A DNA stretch of 33,489 nt from CAKSHC01 sp045594545 (GCA_045594545.1 JAZNYQ010000070.1:1-33489); one strand, 5' to 3'; positions 15,154-24,129 are shown, numbered from the stretch's first letter. A program made the numbers and translations. The notes: a model not told the origin generated them from the sequence alone.

Positions 15154-16021
15154 TTGCAACAACCTCAAAACTGATTCGTCCTAACTTTCCGGCACGGTAC
15201 TCATCCAATAAGATATGTCCCGCACGCTCGGTATCCACCACGGCACCCCGCCCGATAAAGCCACGGGCACGGCCGATCTTCTCTAAAATTTCATACCCTT
15301 GCAGATCTTCAAAATCCTTAATTTTATACCGATCCACCAAGGCTTGCGGCGCCGTTTTGGCAATGGCGGCCGAGAGATTTTGGGCGATATATTCGGTGTC
15401 CAATACCTCGTCCTTAATGGCACCGGTATAACACAACAAGAGTGCCTGATCCTCGGTATCGATCTTAGGCCAGAGGATACCGGGGGTATCCAGCAGATCT
15501 AAGCCTTGTGCGCCCGACACGCTTACCCATTGCTTGCCGCGGGTGACACCCGGACGATCCTGCGCCGCCGCCGCTTTGCGACCGGCCAGCATATTGATAA
15601 AAGAACTTTTCCCCACATTGGGAATGCCCGTGATCATAATGCGCAACCGCTTGGAGGCGATCCCTTTCTCGGCACGGCGCGCCAGAATATCGGCGCCCGC
15701 ACTTTGAGCGGCACGGACAAAATCGGCCACACCCTTTTTCCCCCGACAATCGACCGCCACCGCAAACTGCCCCTGCTTTTTGAGCGCAGAGAGCCATGCG
15801 GCAGTTATATTCGGGTCGGCCAAGTCGGACTTATTGAGTACCGTAATGCGGGGCTTATCGCCCAGCAACTCATCCAATACGGGGTTGCGGGAAGCGTTGG
15901 GGATGCGGGCATCCACCACCTCGCAGGCAATGTCGCACATCTTCAGGTTTTCGGTAATGAGCCGTCTGGTTTTGGCCATGTGACCGGGAAACCAGTTAAT
16001 CGTATTTCGATTCTCTTCCAT
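15146..16021 (-). CDS. rbgA: Ribosome biogenesis GTPase YlqF (RbgA)
   Basis: Circularly permuted GTPase needed for late 50S assembly. The start is taken at 16019-16021 (MEENRNTINWFPGHMAKT), overlapping the lepB stop as TAATG; this N-terminal WFPGHMAK motif is the family signature. The protein is 291 residues. G motifs appear in the permuted order: G4 NKSD (about 63-66), G1 GIPNVGKSS (about 132-140), G2 region PGVTRG, G3 DTPG (about 178-181). A C-terminal helical domain follows. Gene order rplS-lepB-rbgA-rnhB is standard in Firmicutes. Confidence 0.97.
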   Translation of the reverse strand: MEENRNTINWFPGHMAKTRRLITENLKMCDIACEVVDARIPNASRNPVLDELLGDKPRITVLNKSDLADPNITAAWLSALKKQGQFAVAVDCRGKKGVADFVRAAQSAGADILARRAEKGIASKRLRIMITGIPNVGKSSFINMLAGRKAAAAQDRPGVTRGKQWVSVSGAQGLDLLDTPGILWPKIDTEDQALLLCYTGAIKDEVLDTEYIAQNLSAAIAKTAPQALVDRYKIKDFEDLQGYEILEKIGRARGFIGRGAVVDTERAGHILLDEYRAGKLGRISFEVVANG

Positions 16022-16575
16022 TACACCGCACCGAAATTGGCAAAGGGGTAGAGAATCCACAGCGCACGGCCGACGATCTCCTCCCGATCGACTAGACCTA
16101 CCGACTGATAACGGGAATCATACGAATGATTGCGGTTATCCCCGCAGGCAAAATACTGATCCTCTCCCACCGTGACAGGGAAGTAGGATTCGTTATACCA
16201 CATATCGTAATTGGTCATCACTTCATTGATGTACGGCTCCTCCAGCGGCTTGCCGTCCACGATCAATTTGGCTGACTCCTTATCGAAATCGACCGTCTGC
16301 CCCTCCACCGCGATGATTCGCTTAATATACGGCTCGGACTGTTCCCTTAACGAGAAGACGACCACATCGCCGACTTTGGGCTGATACAGGAAGTTGGACA
16401 CGATCACACGCTGCCCGTCCAATAAAGTGGGGGTCATCGACGGGCCGGAGATGGTGACCACACGCAAAATAAAGGAAAAGACAAACACCACGACCACAAG
16501 GGCCAACACCAACATCTCTACCCACTCGTAGAGTTCACCGGCGCGTTTTTTCTTTTCATCGGTTCCCGTTTCCAT
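16021..16575 (-). CDS. lepB: Signal peptidase I
   Basis: Membrane protease that removes signal peptides from secreted proteins. 184 residues with a basic N terminus, one membrane helix (about 19-40), catalytic serine in SGPSMTPTL (about Ser46), catalytic lysine in YIKRIIAVEG (about Lys85) and the box GDNRNHSYDSR. This is the short Gram-positive form. GGAGG lies 5-6 bases before the ATG. A terminator hairpin sits between rplS and this gene, so expression either uses read-through or a promoter I could not identify. Confidence 0.97.
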   Translation of the reverse strand: METGTDEKKKRAGELYEWVEMLVLALVVVVFVFSFILRVVTISGPSMTPTLLDGQRVIVSNFLYQPKVGDVVVFSLREQSEPYIKRIIAVEGQTVDFDKESAKLIVDGKPLEEPYINEVMTNYDMWYNESYFPVTVGEDQYFACGDNRNHSYDSRYQSVGLVDREEIVGRALWILYPFANFGAV

Positions 16576-16588
16576 GGCTACCTCCTAA

Positions 16589-16620
16589 AAAATGAAAAAG
16601 GGGGACATTCCTGTCCCCCT
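16589..16620 (-). terminator. Intrinsic terminator after rplS
   Basis: 9-bp stem AGGGGGACA (16599-16607) with TGTCCCCCT (16612-16620), TTCC loop on plus strand, then TTTTTCATTTTTT on the minus strand. It lies between rplS and lepB. Confidence 0.85.
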
Positions 16621-16628
16621 CGCATGCG

Positions 16629-16970
16629 TTAGATTCTTTCCTTAACGCGGGCAGCCTTACCAACACGATCACGCAGATAGTAAAGCTTGGCTCTGCGAAC
16701 TTTACCGCGACGAACCACCTTAACATCCACAACATTGGGCGAATGAACAGGGAAAACCCTCTCCACGCCTACGCCGTGGGACAGGCGACGAACGGTGAAA
16801 GTCTCAGTCAGACCACCGCCGTTGCGGGAAATTACAGTGCCTTCAAACATCTGGATACGTTCCTTCGCGCCTTCTTTGATGTTGACGCTTACGGCAACAG
16901 TATCGCCCACTTCGAAAGCAGGGACATTTTCTTTCATCTGTTTGCTGTTGAACTTTTCGATAGCAGTCAT
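16629..16970 (-). CDS. rplS: 50S ribosomal protein L19
   Basis: Ribosomal protein at the 30S-50S interface. The ATG at 16968-16970 (MTAIEKFNSKQ) follows GGAGG by 5 bases; the longer frame starts four codons earlier without a site. The 113 residues show typical L19 sequence: FEVGDTVAVSVNIKEG, RIQMFEGTVI, ETFTVRRLSHGVGVERVFP and a basic C terminus ending near ARVKERI. It has its own promoter and a structured leader upstream. Confidence 0.98.
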   Translation of the reverse strand: MTAIEKFNSKQMKENVPAFEVGDTVAVSVNIKEGAKERIQMFEGTVISRNGGGLTETFTVRRLSHGVGVERVFPVHSPNVVDVKVVRRGKVRRAKLYYLRDRVGKAARVKERI

Positions 16971-16994
16971 AGTATCCTCCATTAATCATCAGTA

Positions 16995-17040
16995 CATTCA
17001 TTCGCCGTGCCTTTGCACGGCCAGCGGAATGCCCGTATTA
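16995..17040 (-). promoter_or_regulatory. Putative L19 autoregulatory leader
   Basis: The rplS 5' leader folds as CATTC (17031-17027), an internal CGCTG, a perfect 7-bp hairpin GCCGTGC/GCACGGC (17021-17015 with 17010-17004, AAAG loop) and GAATG (17003-16999). Leaders that bind the encoded L19 are known in Firmicutes; the match to that family is by resemblance only. Confidence 0.6.
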
Positions 17041-17051
17041 CATGCTTGGAT

Positions 17052-17080
17052 ATTCTATCACAAGTTTCACAACAATGCAA
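17052..17080 (-). promoter_or_regulatory. rplS promoter
   Basis: TTGCAT (17080-17075), 17-base spacer, TAGAAT (17057-17052) on the minus strand. Start near 17045 gives a leader of about 75 bases. Confidence 0.75.
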
Positions 17081-17089
17081 GAGAAATTT

Positions 17090-19318
17090 TTATTTTATTT
17101 CAAATTTTAATTCCACACCGTCACTCGACACGTGAGCACGGGCAAATCGCCCCACCTCGAACACGTGCCGCACCAGCCGATCTTCGACCTGACGCTCGAC
17201 ATAGCGGCGCACATTTCTGGCGCCGTACTTCTCCGAGAAGGACTCTTTGGCGATATAGGCAAGCGCCGCGTCATCCCATGTCAAGACAATACCTTGCTCC
17301 TCCAGACCGTCACGCAATTCCTTCATAAACCCTTCGGCAATATCGGCAAAGACCGACTGCGGCAAGGGATTAAAGACAACGATCTCATCCACACGGTTGA
17401 TAAACTCGGGGCGCAGGAAATCGCTCAACGCTTTCATCGCCTTATCCTTGGATCGGGTATTGACAGAGGCACCGAAGCCTGCCGCCGTACCGCCGATCTG
17501 CGAACCGGCATTGGAGGTCATAACAATAACCGTATGTTCAAAGGAAACGGTGCGCCCATGGGCATCGGTCACCCGCCCCTCATCCAAAATCTGCAACAGG
17601 ATGTTGAGCACATCGGGATGCGCCTTTTCAATCTCATCAAACAGCACCACCGAATAGGGCTTGCGGCGGATCTTCTCGGTCAACTGCCCCGCCTCGTCAT
17701 ACCCGACATAGCCGGGCGGCGAGCCGATAATACGGGACACCGAGTGCTTCTCCATAAACTCCGACATATCCAGACGAATCAGTGTTTCGGGGGTATCAAA
17801 CAGTTCCTTGGCCAACACCTTGACCAATTCGGTCTTGCCCACACCCGTCGGTCCGGTAAAAATAAAGGATACCGCACGCTTACGCGGAGTGAGAGCGGCA
17901 CGGGCACGGCGCACGGCGGCGGCAATGGCGGCGATCGCCTCATCCTGCCCCTTGATCTTGGCGCCTAACACCTGCTCCAGATCCCGCAGTTTGTCGGTTT
18001 CCGACTGAATGATCTTGCCCGTCGGCACGCCCGTCCACAACTCGATCACGCGCGCCAGATCTTCCAGCGTAACGGTGGACAGCGACTGCTCCTTGGCCAC
18101 ATCCCGCTGGGCGGTGATGCGCAACAGTTCAGCCTGATTCTCCGCCAATTCCTTATAGGTTTCGTCGGTCATCTGCTCGGTCGGCAATTCCTTGAGACCG
18201 GCAATCTTTTCCTCGGTGGCCGTCACCTGCTTTTCCAGGTCGTACAGCGCATCAAACGCCTTATTTTTCAAAGCGGCATTGGCACAGGCCTCATCCAGCA
18301 GGTCGATCGCCTTATCGGGCAGATACCGATCGGTCACATACCGCTCGGACAGAGTGACCGATTTGCGAATGATGTCCTCGGAGATGGTGAGGTTATGGAA
18401 GGTTTCGTAATGCTCCTTGATGCCGCGCAAAATGGCCATGGCATCATCGATCGACGGCTCTTCTACCATCACCGTCTGGAACCGACGTTCCAGCGCCGCA
18501 TCCTTTTCGATGTGCTTGCGGTATTCATTCAGGGTGGTCGCACCGATGACCTGGATCTCCCCGCGGGAAAGGGCGGGTTTTAACATATTGGCGGCGTTCA
18601 TCGAGCCTTCCGACTCGCCCGCACCCACCAAATTGTGCACCTCATCGATGACCAGAATAATATTGCCGATCTTCTTCACTTCTTCGATCAGCCCTTTGAC
18701 CCGACTTTCAAACTGGCCTCTAAACTGCGTGCCGGCAATCAGCGCCGTCAGGTCCAGCAAAAAGACCTGTTTATCCCGCAGTTTGGCCGGTACATTCCCC
18801 GCGGCAATGCGAGAAGCAAGTCCTTCGGCAATGGCCGTTTTACCCACGCCCGGTTCACCGATCAGACAGGGGTTATTCTTCGTGCGCCGACACAGGATCT
18901 GCTGGGCGCGATAGATCTCCTCTTCCCGACCGATGACCTTGTCAATCTTGCCGTCACGGGCTCGCTGGGTCAGATCAATACAGTACTGGCTCAGGAATTT
19001 ATATTTGGGTTTTTTGCCGTCTTTCGGCTTTTCGTTGACTTCCGCCTCGTCCTTGCCCATCATTTTACCAAGTAAGGACATCGACTGGGCACCGCCCTCG
19101 GAGAAATCTCCCTCTTCCCCCATCATTTCCATCATTTCAGAGGAGATGGAGTCGAATTCCTCGGCCGAAATGCCCATCTTGGAGAGCATATCATCAACCG
19201 GCGCCAAACCCAATTCCTTGGCACATTTGAGGCAATAGCCTTCGTTCTTGGTCGTCCCGTTTTCCATACGAGCCACAAAAACGACGGCCATGCGCTTTTT
19301 GCATTTAACACAGAGCAT
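17090..19318 (-). CDS. clpE: ClpE/ClpC-like AAA+ protease ATPase with zinc ribbon
   Basis: Hsp100 unfoldase expected to feed ClpP. I start at MLCVKCKKR (19318), five bases after the pgsA stop; the longer frame reads through pgsA. 742 residues: an N-terminal zinc ribbon C3-x2-C6-x22-C29-x2-C32 instead of the Clp-N repeats, a Met/Glu-rich linker (about 35-105), first AAA+ domain with Walker A GEPGVGKT (about 154-161), a middle coiled segment, second AAA+ domain with GPTGVGKT (about residue 480) and a GFG loop (AAGFGAS) where ClpP-binding loops occur. This CxxC-x22-CxxC start is the described ClpE arrangement. Co-transcribed with pgsA, whereas clpP and the ctsR-mcsAB genes are not seen. Confidence 0.9.
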   Translation of the reverse strand: MLCVKCKKRMAVVFVARMENGTTKNEGYCLKCAKELGLAPVDDMLSKMGISAEEFDSISSEMMEMMGEEGDFSEGGAQSMSLLGKMMGKDEAEVNEKPKDGKKPKYKFLSQYCIDLTQRARDGKIDKVIGREEEIYRAQQILCRRTKNNPCLIGEPGVGKTAIAEGLASRIAAGNVPAKLRDKQVFLLDLTALIAGTQFRGQFESRVKGLIEEVKKIGNIILVIDEVHNLVGAGESEGSMNAANMLKPALSRGEIQVIGATTLNEYRKHIEKDAALERRFQTVMVEEPSIDDAMAILRGIKEHYETFHNLTISEDIIRKSVTLSERYVTDRYLPDKAIDLLDEACANAALKNKAFDALYDLEKQVTATEEKIAGLKELPTEQMTDETYKELAENQAELLRITAQRDVAKEQSLSTVTLEDLARVIELWTGVPTGKIIQSETDKLRDLEQVLGAKIKGQDEAIAAIAAAVRRARAALTPRKRAVSFIFTGPTGVGKTELVKVLAKELFDTPETLIRLDMSEFMEKHSVSRIIGSPPGYVGYDEAGQLTEKIRRKPYSVVLFDEIEKAHPDVLNILLQILDEGRVTDAHGRTVSFEHTVIVMTSNAGSQIGGTAAGFGASVNTRSKDKAMKALSDFLRPEFINRVDEIVVFNPLPQSVFADIAEGFMKELRDGLEEQGIVLTWDDAALAYIAKESFSEKYGARNVRRYVERQVEDRLVRHVFEVGRFARAHVSSDGVELKFEIK

Positions 19319-19322
19319 CTTG

Positions 19323-19886
19323 TTATCCAATGTTGTTTTCCCGTTCTTTCTTCTGCTTAACATACACCTGCAGATGAATCATAATATAATTGATAAAAGC
19401 GAAATACAAACTGACCGCCGCCACAACAAAGAGGATCTGCGGCACGATCGGCGGCATCTCAATCAACGGTGTAAAGACCAGATTGAAGCAGATGACCACA
19501 TAGAATAAGGTTGTCGCCATCTTGCCGTACCAATGCGCCGGCTGCACCTCCACCTTTTTGCGAAGACAGATATAGGCCAACACGATCTGGCTGGCTTCTT
19601 TCACAATCAGCGCGATCATGAACCACAGGGGCGCAATATGATGCAGATACAAGCAGATGCAGATGGTGATCTGCGCCAGTTTATCGGCAAAGGGATCGAG
19701 CAGAGCGCCGAGTTTGGTCTGCAAATGATATTTACGCGCCAGATGACCGTCCACCAGATCGGAGATCATAATGGCCGCCAATAATACAAACGACCACAGA
19801 TGCTGACCGATCAGATACAGCCAAGCAAAAAAGGGCGTCATCACAATGCGGAGCACCGTGATCAGGTTGGGCAAATGCTTTAACAT
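19323..19886 (-). CDS. pgsA: CDP-alcohol phosphatidyltransferase, PgsA type
   Basis: Membrane enzyme that likely makes phosphatidylglycerol phosphate from CDP-diacylglycerol. The family motif D-G-x2-A-R-x8-G-x3-D-x3-D is complete at residues 46-68 (DGHLAR ... GALLDPFAD). 187 residues with four to six membrane helices; the N terminus MLKHLPNLITVLRI is typical of PgsA. The preceding cvpA gene ends 21 bases upstream, and clpE begins five bases after its stop. Cardiolipin or phosphatidylserine synthase activity in the same superfamily is less likely given length and N terminus. Confidence 0.92.
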   Translation of the reverse strand: MLKHLPNLITVLRIVMTPFFAWLYLIGQHLWSFVLLAAIMISDLVDGHLARKYHLQTKLGALLDPFADKLAQITICICLYLHHIAPLWFMIALIVKEASQIVLAYICLRKKVEVQPAHWYGKMATTLFYVVICFNLVFTPLIEMPPIVPQILFVVAAVSLYFAFINYIMIHLQVYVKQKKERENNIG

Positions 19887-19907
19887 ACCTTATAACATCT
19901 CTTTCCG

Positions 19908-20582
19908 TTATTTAGTAATCCAATTCACCAAGGGGTTGATCTGTAAAATGTGTTTGAATATGTAAGTTTTCTCTACCGTTTGCGGACCGAACATGGGATC
20001 GGTCTTGCCGCCTAATTCCACAACGCAGGCCAGCACCATCAAAATCAAGGCGGCGCAGACCAGACTGACGGCCACACCCAGCAGTCCGTTGCACTGCTTG
20101 AGAATGGGCAATCTTAAAATCGGCTTGAGCAACAACCCGATCAGCAGCGTACCCAGCCAGACCAGAGCAAACAAACCAATGGTGGCCAGCGCCGTACTCA
20201 CCGTTACGGTAATGCCGATATGTTTAAGCACCGCATCAATATATTCTCCCACCGTAGAGGCGTCCGAAGAATGATCCTCACCTAAAACATCCACGCCGAA
20301 TTTATCGGCAATTCCCTGATTGACCACCGCCGGATCCAGTTGATCGATCGGGGCATCGGGCGATAATCCCTCTTGCGTCTGAATGACCTGTTTGACTGCC
20401 CACGGGCGCACGACCGCATCGTCTAATTTTTCGGCTACAGGCTGGGCAAACGAGGACACGATAACCACCGCCAGCACCAGACTGATCAGCCCCGAGATCG
20501 ACTTGATAAAGCCACGGCGCCAGCCCAAAATCGCACTGACCGCAACAACGGCAATTACGATAAGATCTAATACAATATGCAT
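19908..20582 (-). CDS. CvpA family membrane protein
   Basis: 224-residue protein starting MHIVLDLIVIAVVAVSAILG with GWRRGFIKSISGLISLV, the characteristic CvpA opening (two N-terminal helices with a conserved RG-F-K segment). Two more helices follow at about 130-153 and 167-190. GGAGG sits 5 bases before the ATG. CvpA was named for colicin V production; in Firmicutes its relatives are linked to envelope or division functions but the activity is unknown. It lies 10 bases after the DUF5711 gene. Confidence 0.87.
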   Translation of the reverse strand: MHIVLDLIVIAVVAVSAILGWRRGFIKSISGLISLVLAVVIVSSFAQPVAEKLDDAVVRPWAVKQVIQTQEGLSPDAPIDQLDPAVVNQGIADKFGVDVLGEDHSSDASTVGEYIDAVLKHIGITVTVSTALATIGLFALVWLGTLLIGLLLKPILRLPILKQCNGLLGVAVSLVCAALILMVLACVVELGGKTDPMFGPQTVEKTYIFKHILQINPLVNWITK

Positions 20583-20592
20583 CTTTTCCTCC

Positions 20593-21729
20593 TTATTTCA
20601 CATAACGGGCCTGTCGGGCATTATAGGCGATCAGTGCTCCGTTTCTGGCGGTATCCAAGCGGTACTCGCCGCGGTTGGCCGTCGCGATCGGTTCCTGTGC
20701 CCCCAATCGGTAATAGGCTTGATTCATCATGACATAGACCGTCTGCCCGTATCCCGTCACGCTCTGCGCCGCCGAGGGCAGGTAATGGATCGTTTCCTTA
20801 CCGCCGCTTACCGTGCGCAGTTCATACCCTTGATCGGTACGTCCCGAGAAGGCAAAGATCATAGGTTCTTCCGAAATATCAAAGCATACCAATGAGTTTT
20901 GTCCGAACGTGCCGCTGTGCCGTATGGTGCCTTTGCCCATATCCAATACAAAGTAACCCTGATCGGTCACGCACACCGCCGTATTGGCATCGGCGATGCG
21001 CAGATCGTATACAAACGAGCCGGCCACCGCCACACGGCATAACGGTTCTTCCTTTTTCGGATCGAAGCAGACCACCTCGCAACCGAGTTCGTCCTGTCCC
21101 AGTCGAATACCGGCGCAGGCAAAGCGGGTGGGCAGCCCGTAAACGGCGGTTGCCGTAATATAGGTGTCAGACGCATACCACTTATAGCGTTCCCGATAGG
21201 CGTTATCATACACCGTTAATTGCGATTTATACCCCTCGGTCTTGTGCGCCACGATCAGCGCTCCGCTCTCGCTTAACGCGGCGTCGATGATCGCCATCTC
21301 AAAGTTTAATTTCTTTTTCTGAGAGAAACTGTCATATATCGCCGCCGTTTTGGCACCACGGTCAAAAACCAGAATCCGCCGTGCCGTAGCCGACACCGAG
21401 GGCGACTCCATCACCAGCGGCTCATTGAGAAAGGCCAGACCTGACGAATCATACACCTTAATACGGTCATCGGCCACCGCTACGATCCCATCCTTAAAGG
21501 GAACAACCGTGCGGCTCTCTCCCTCGGTAAAGGTGATGGCATCCACCTCGTCCAACTTCCCGCCCAGTCCATAAGCGATGCGGGACGCGGTGCGGCGAAT
21601 ATCGTCGCCATTGAGATGGCTGAAATTAAACACCACACCCAGCAACACGATCAGCACCAACAACACCAGACAGCCGATACGCATATAGCGGATGACCTTA
21701 ATTCGATTGTCCTGCGGCAGATTCAACAT
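20593..21729 (-). CDS. DUF5711-type membrane-anchored beta-propeller-like protein
   Basis: 378-residue protein with an N-terminal basic segment, one membrane helix (about 17-38) and a long extracytoplasmic region made of repeated short beta strands (for example KDGIVAVADDRIKVYDSSG, TAAIYDSFSQ, LTVYDN), as in a propeller fold. It resembles the DUF5711 family found in clostridia; no function is established. The ATG (21727-21729) overlaps the truA stop as TGATG; the longest frame begins one codon earlier with TTG. It sits between truA and cvpA in a dense operon. Confidence 0.75.
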   Translation of the reverse strand: MLNLPQDNRIKVIRYMRIGCLVLLVLIVLLGVVFNFSHLNGDDIRRTASRIAYGLGGKLDEVDAITFTEGESRTVVPFKDGIVAVADDRIKVYDSSGLAFLNEPLVMESPSVSATARRILVFDRGAKTAAIYDSFSQKKKLNFEMAIIDAALSESGALIVAHKTEGYKSQLTVYDNAYRERYKWYASDTYITATAVYGLPTRFACAGIRLGQDELGCEVVCFDPKKEEPLCRVAVAGSFVYDLRIADANTAVCVTDQGYFVLDMGKGTIRHSGTFGQNSLVCFDISEEPMIFAFSGRTDQGYELRTVSGGKETIHYLPSAAQSVTGYGQTVYVMMNQAYYRLGAQEPIATANRGEYRLDTARNGALIAYNARQARYVK

Positions 21730-22463
21730 CAATAGATCACCTGTTCCAAAAATAACCCGTAAGGCGGCAGAGTCATGCCCGCCCGCTCACGGTCTTTACT
21801 TTCCAAAATCTCACTCACCTGTTTGGGGGTGAGCAAGCCTTTTCCCACATCCAAGATCGTACCCGCCAACCCGCGGGCCATCTTATATAAAAAGCCGTTT
21901 CCGGTCATACGGATCTGCAAAACATAGCCGTCTTCCGCCAGTTCGATCCGCTCGATACGGCGCACGCTGTCCCCTTCCTTGGCGCCTGCGGCACGGAAAG
22001 CGGCAAAATCATGCTCCCCGCACAGCACCTGCGCCGCCTGCTCCATCGCCTGTCGATCCAGCGGATAGGGGCAATGATAGGCAACACCCCGCAACAGGGG
22101 CGGCAGACAATGAAAGGGACAAATTTGATATACATAGGTCTTGCCTTTGGCGCTGTAACGGGCATGAAAATCTTCCGCCACTCTTTCCACGCCCAACGCC
22201 CGCAGACTGTCGGGCGCTATGGCATTAAAGGATGCCAGAAAACGGGGGATATCCAAGTCCTGCTCCGTCTTGAAATTGGCGCAATACCCTTTGGCGTGCA
22301 CACCCGAATCGGTACGGCCGCAACCGGTGATATCGGTTGGATGGCGCAGAATGGTCTGCACCGCGCGCTGCACAGCCGCGCATACGCTCTCCCCGTTTTT
22401 CTGCACCTGCCAGCCGCAAAACGCACTGCCGTCAAAGGCCAGGGTCAGGCGATAATTGTTCAC
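21729..22463 (-). CDS. truA: tRNA pseudouridine(38-40) synthase TruA
   Basis: Isomerises uridines 38-40 in tRNA anticodon arms. The catalytic aspartate is in GCGRTDSGVHA, preceded by LAFDGSAFCGWQVQ and followed by AKGKTYVYQI, FRAAGAKEGDSVR and GNGFLYKMAR. I favour a GTG start at 22461-22463 (VNNYRLTLAFDG) because GGGGTG lies 6 bases upstream and it overlaps the ecfT stop as GTGA; an upstream in-frame ATG (22478) has no ribosome binding site. 244 residues. ecfA1-ecfA2-ecfT-truA order is widespread in Firmicutes. Confidence 0.95.
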   Translation of the reverse strand: MNNYRLTLAFDGSAFCGWQVQKNGESVCAAVQRAVQTILRHPTDITGCGRTDSGVHAKGYCANFKTEQDLDIPRFLASFNAIAPDSLRALGVERVAEDFHARYSAKGKTYVYQICPFHCLPPLLRGVAYHCPYPLDRQAMEQAAQVLCGEHDFAAFRAAGAKEGDSVRRIERIELAEDGYVLQIRMTGNGFLYKMARGLAGTILDVGKGLLTPKQVSEILESKDRERAGMTLPPYGLFLEQVIY

Positions 22464-23278
22464 ACCAATACACCCCATCGAATAAAAATATTACACAAAA
22501 TAACCACCGCCAGTACCAAAACCGATACAATGGCCGCTACCGCATCCCGCCGATGCAGCCGATACTGCCGCAAACGGGTGCGCCCCCCGCCGCCTCGGTA
22601 ACAGCGGCACTCCATCGCCACCGCCAACTCATCGGCACGGCGAAAGGACGACACAAACAACGGCACCAAGATCGGCACCAAGGCCTTGGCTTTCTGGATC
22701 AGGTTCCCCGTTTCCAGATCACTGCCCCTCGCCTTTTGCGCCGAGGAGATCTTATCCACTTCCTCGATCAGCGTGGGGATAAACCGCAAGGCGATGGTCA
22801 TCATCAACGAAAACTCGTGCACAGGCAGTTTGATCTTTTTTAAGGGCGAGAGCAACCGCTCCAGCCCGTCGGTCAGCATGATCGGAGAGGTCGTATAGGT
22901 CAAAAGCGATGTGCCAATAACCAACAACACCACCCGCACCAACATCGTTACCGTGCGCCAGATCCCCTCTTTGGAAACGGAAATGATCCAAAATTGCAGG
23001 ATCGGCTCCCCGCCCGAGTAAAACAGGTTGAGCAGAGTCGTAATGACCAGAATAAACAGAATGGGTTTTAAGCCCTTGACCATTAACTTAAAGGGGATAT
23101 GCGAAAGCATAACCGCCACCGCCACAAAAGTCGCCGCACACAGGTAGGCAGCCGGCGTCTGCGCCACGAAAATGATAACGATCAGGAAAATGACCAAGAT
23201 CAGTTTGAGCCGCGGGTCCAAGCGATGGATGGGCGAATCATAGGGGTAATACTGGCCGATGGTAATATCTTTGATCAT
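22460..23278 (-). CDS. ecfT: ECF transporter transmembrane subunit EcfT
   Basis: Membrane component of the energy-coupling factor module used by vitamin and metal uptake systems. 272 residues, opening DITIGQYYPYDSPIHRLDPRLKLI, the standard EcfT N terminus, with five or more membrane helices and the coupling motif with Ala-Arg-Gly (SSAQKARGSD, about 190-199) plus the second one near AMECRCYRG. Overlaps ecfA2 by ATGA. No substrate-binding S subunit is encoded here, so the module is probably shared by S subunits elsewhere in the genome. Confidence 0.96.
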   Translation of the reverse strand: MIKDITIGQYYPYDSPIHRLDPRLKLILVIFLIVIIFVAQTPAAYLCAATFVAVAVMLSHIPFKLMVKGLKPILFILVITTLLNLFYSGGEPILQFWIISVSKEGIWRTVTMLVRVVLLVIGTSLLTYTTSPIMLTDGLERLLSPLKKIKLPVHEFSLMMTIALRFIPTLIEEVDKISSAQKARGSDLETGNLIQKAKALVPILVPLFVSSFRRADELAVAMECRCYRGGGGRTRLRQYRLHRRDAVAAIVSVLVLAVVILCNIFIRWGVLV

Positions 23279-24129
23279 GCCCGACCACCTCCCAACATCC
23301 GCAACACCTCGGCGGCCGCACCGTCGGCGGTGTAAACATCCGTTCGGATATCAATACCCTTTTCTTTGAGCCGCAAAAACACCTCGGTCATCTGCGGCAC
23401 TGACAGCCCCATCGCGTGAAGTTCCGCCGCACGCCCGAACACCTCGTCCACCGTGCCGTCCATCACCAAGCGCGAATCGTTCATCACCAGTACCCGCTTG
23501 GCATACCGCGCCACATCCGACATCGAATGGGATATGAATAATACCGAATGTCCCGCCAACGAATAGTCACGGATATACGCCATGATCTCCCGCTTGCCGC
23601 GAGGATCCAGCCCCGCCGCCGGCTCGTCTAAAATCAGAAGTTTCGGTTGCATGGCAATCACGCCCGCAATGGCTACCCGACGCTTCTGCCCGCCCGAAAG
23701 GGCAAAGGGACTTTTATCGTATACGCGCTCGTCCAGCCCTACCATGGCCAGACTCTCCCGTACCCGACGGTCGATCTCCCGCTCATCCAGCCCCATATTT
23801 TTAGGGCCGAACGCCACGTCTTTGTATACCGTCTCCTCAAATAATTGATATTCGGGATATTGAAAAACCATACCCACCGTAAAGCGGGCGGCTTTGAGGG
23901 TAACTTTATCCGAGAAAATATCCTTCCCGTCGATGAGCACCTGCCCCGATGTGGGCCTTAGCAATCCGTTGCAATGGCGAATCAAGGTGCTCTTGCCCGA
24001 ACCGGTATGCCCGATCAGACCGATAAACTCACCGTCACCAACGGTCAGACTCACGTCCTGCACTGCCGCGTGTTCATAGGGAGTTTCTTTACTGTATATA
24101 TAACTCAGATTCTTCAGTTCCAGTTTCAT
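23275..24129 (-). CDS. ecfA2: ECF transporter ATPase EcfA2
   Basis: Second ATPase of the ECF module, 284 residues. ABC motifs: Walker A GHTGSGKST, Q-loop GMVFQYPEYQLFEETV, signature LSGGQKRRVAIAG, Walker B LLILDEPAAGLD and switch His in FISHSMSD. It overlaps ecfT by four bases at its 3' end, and its ATG overlaps the ecfA1 stop. Energises transport in pair with EcfA1 on the cytoplasmic face. Confidence 0.96.
   Translation of the reverse strand: MKLELKNLSYIYSKETPYEHAAVQDVSLTVGDGEFIGLIGHTGSGKSTLIRHCNGLLRPTSGQVLIDGKDIFSDKVTLKAARFTVGMVFQYPEYQLFEETVYKDVAFGPKNMGLDEREIDRRVRESLAMVGLDERVYDKSPFALSGGQKRRVAIAGVIAMQPKLLILDEPAAGLDPRGKREIMAYIRDYSLAGHSVLFISHSMSDVARYAKRVLVMNDSRLVMDGTVDEVFGRAAELHAMGLSVPQMTEVFLRLKEKGIDIRTDVYTADGAAAEVLRMLGGGRA

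Noticed and set aside
15154..15168. Upstream TTG start for rnhB
   Set aside because: The ATG at 15153 has the GAGGT site correctly spaced; the TTG start would place that site inside the coding sequence.
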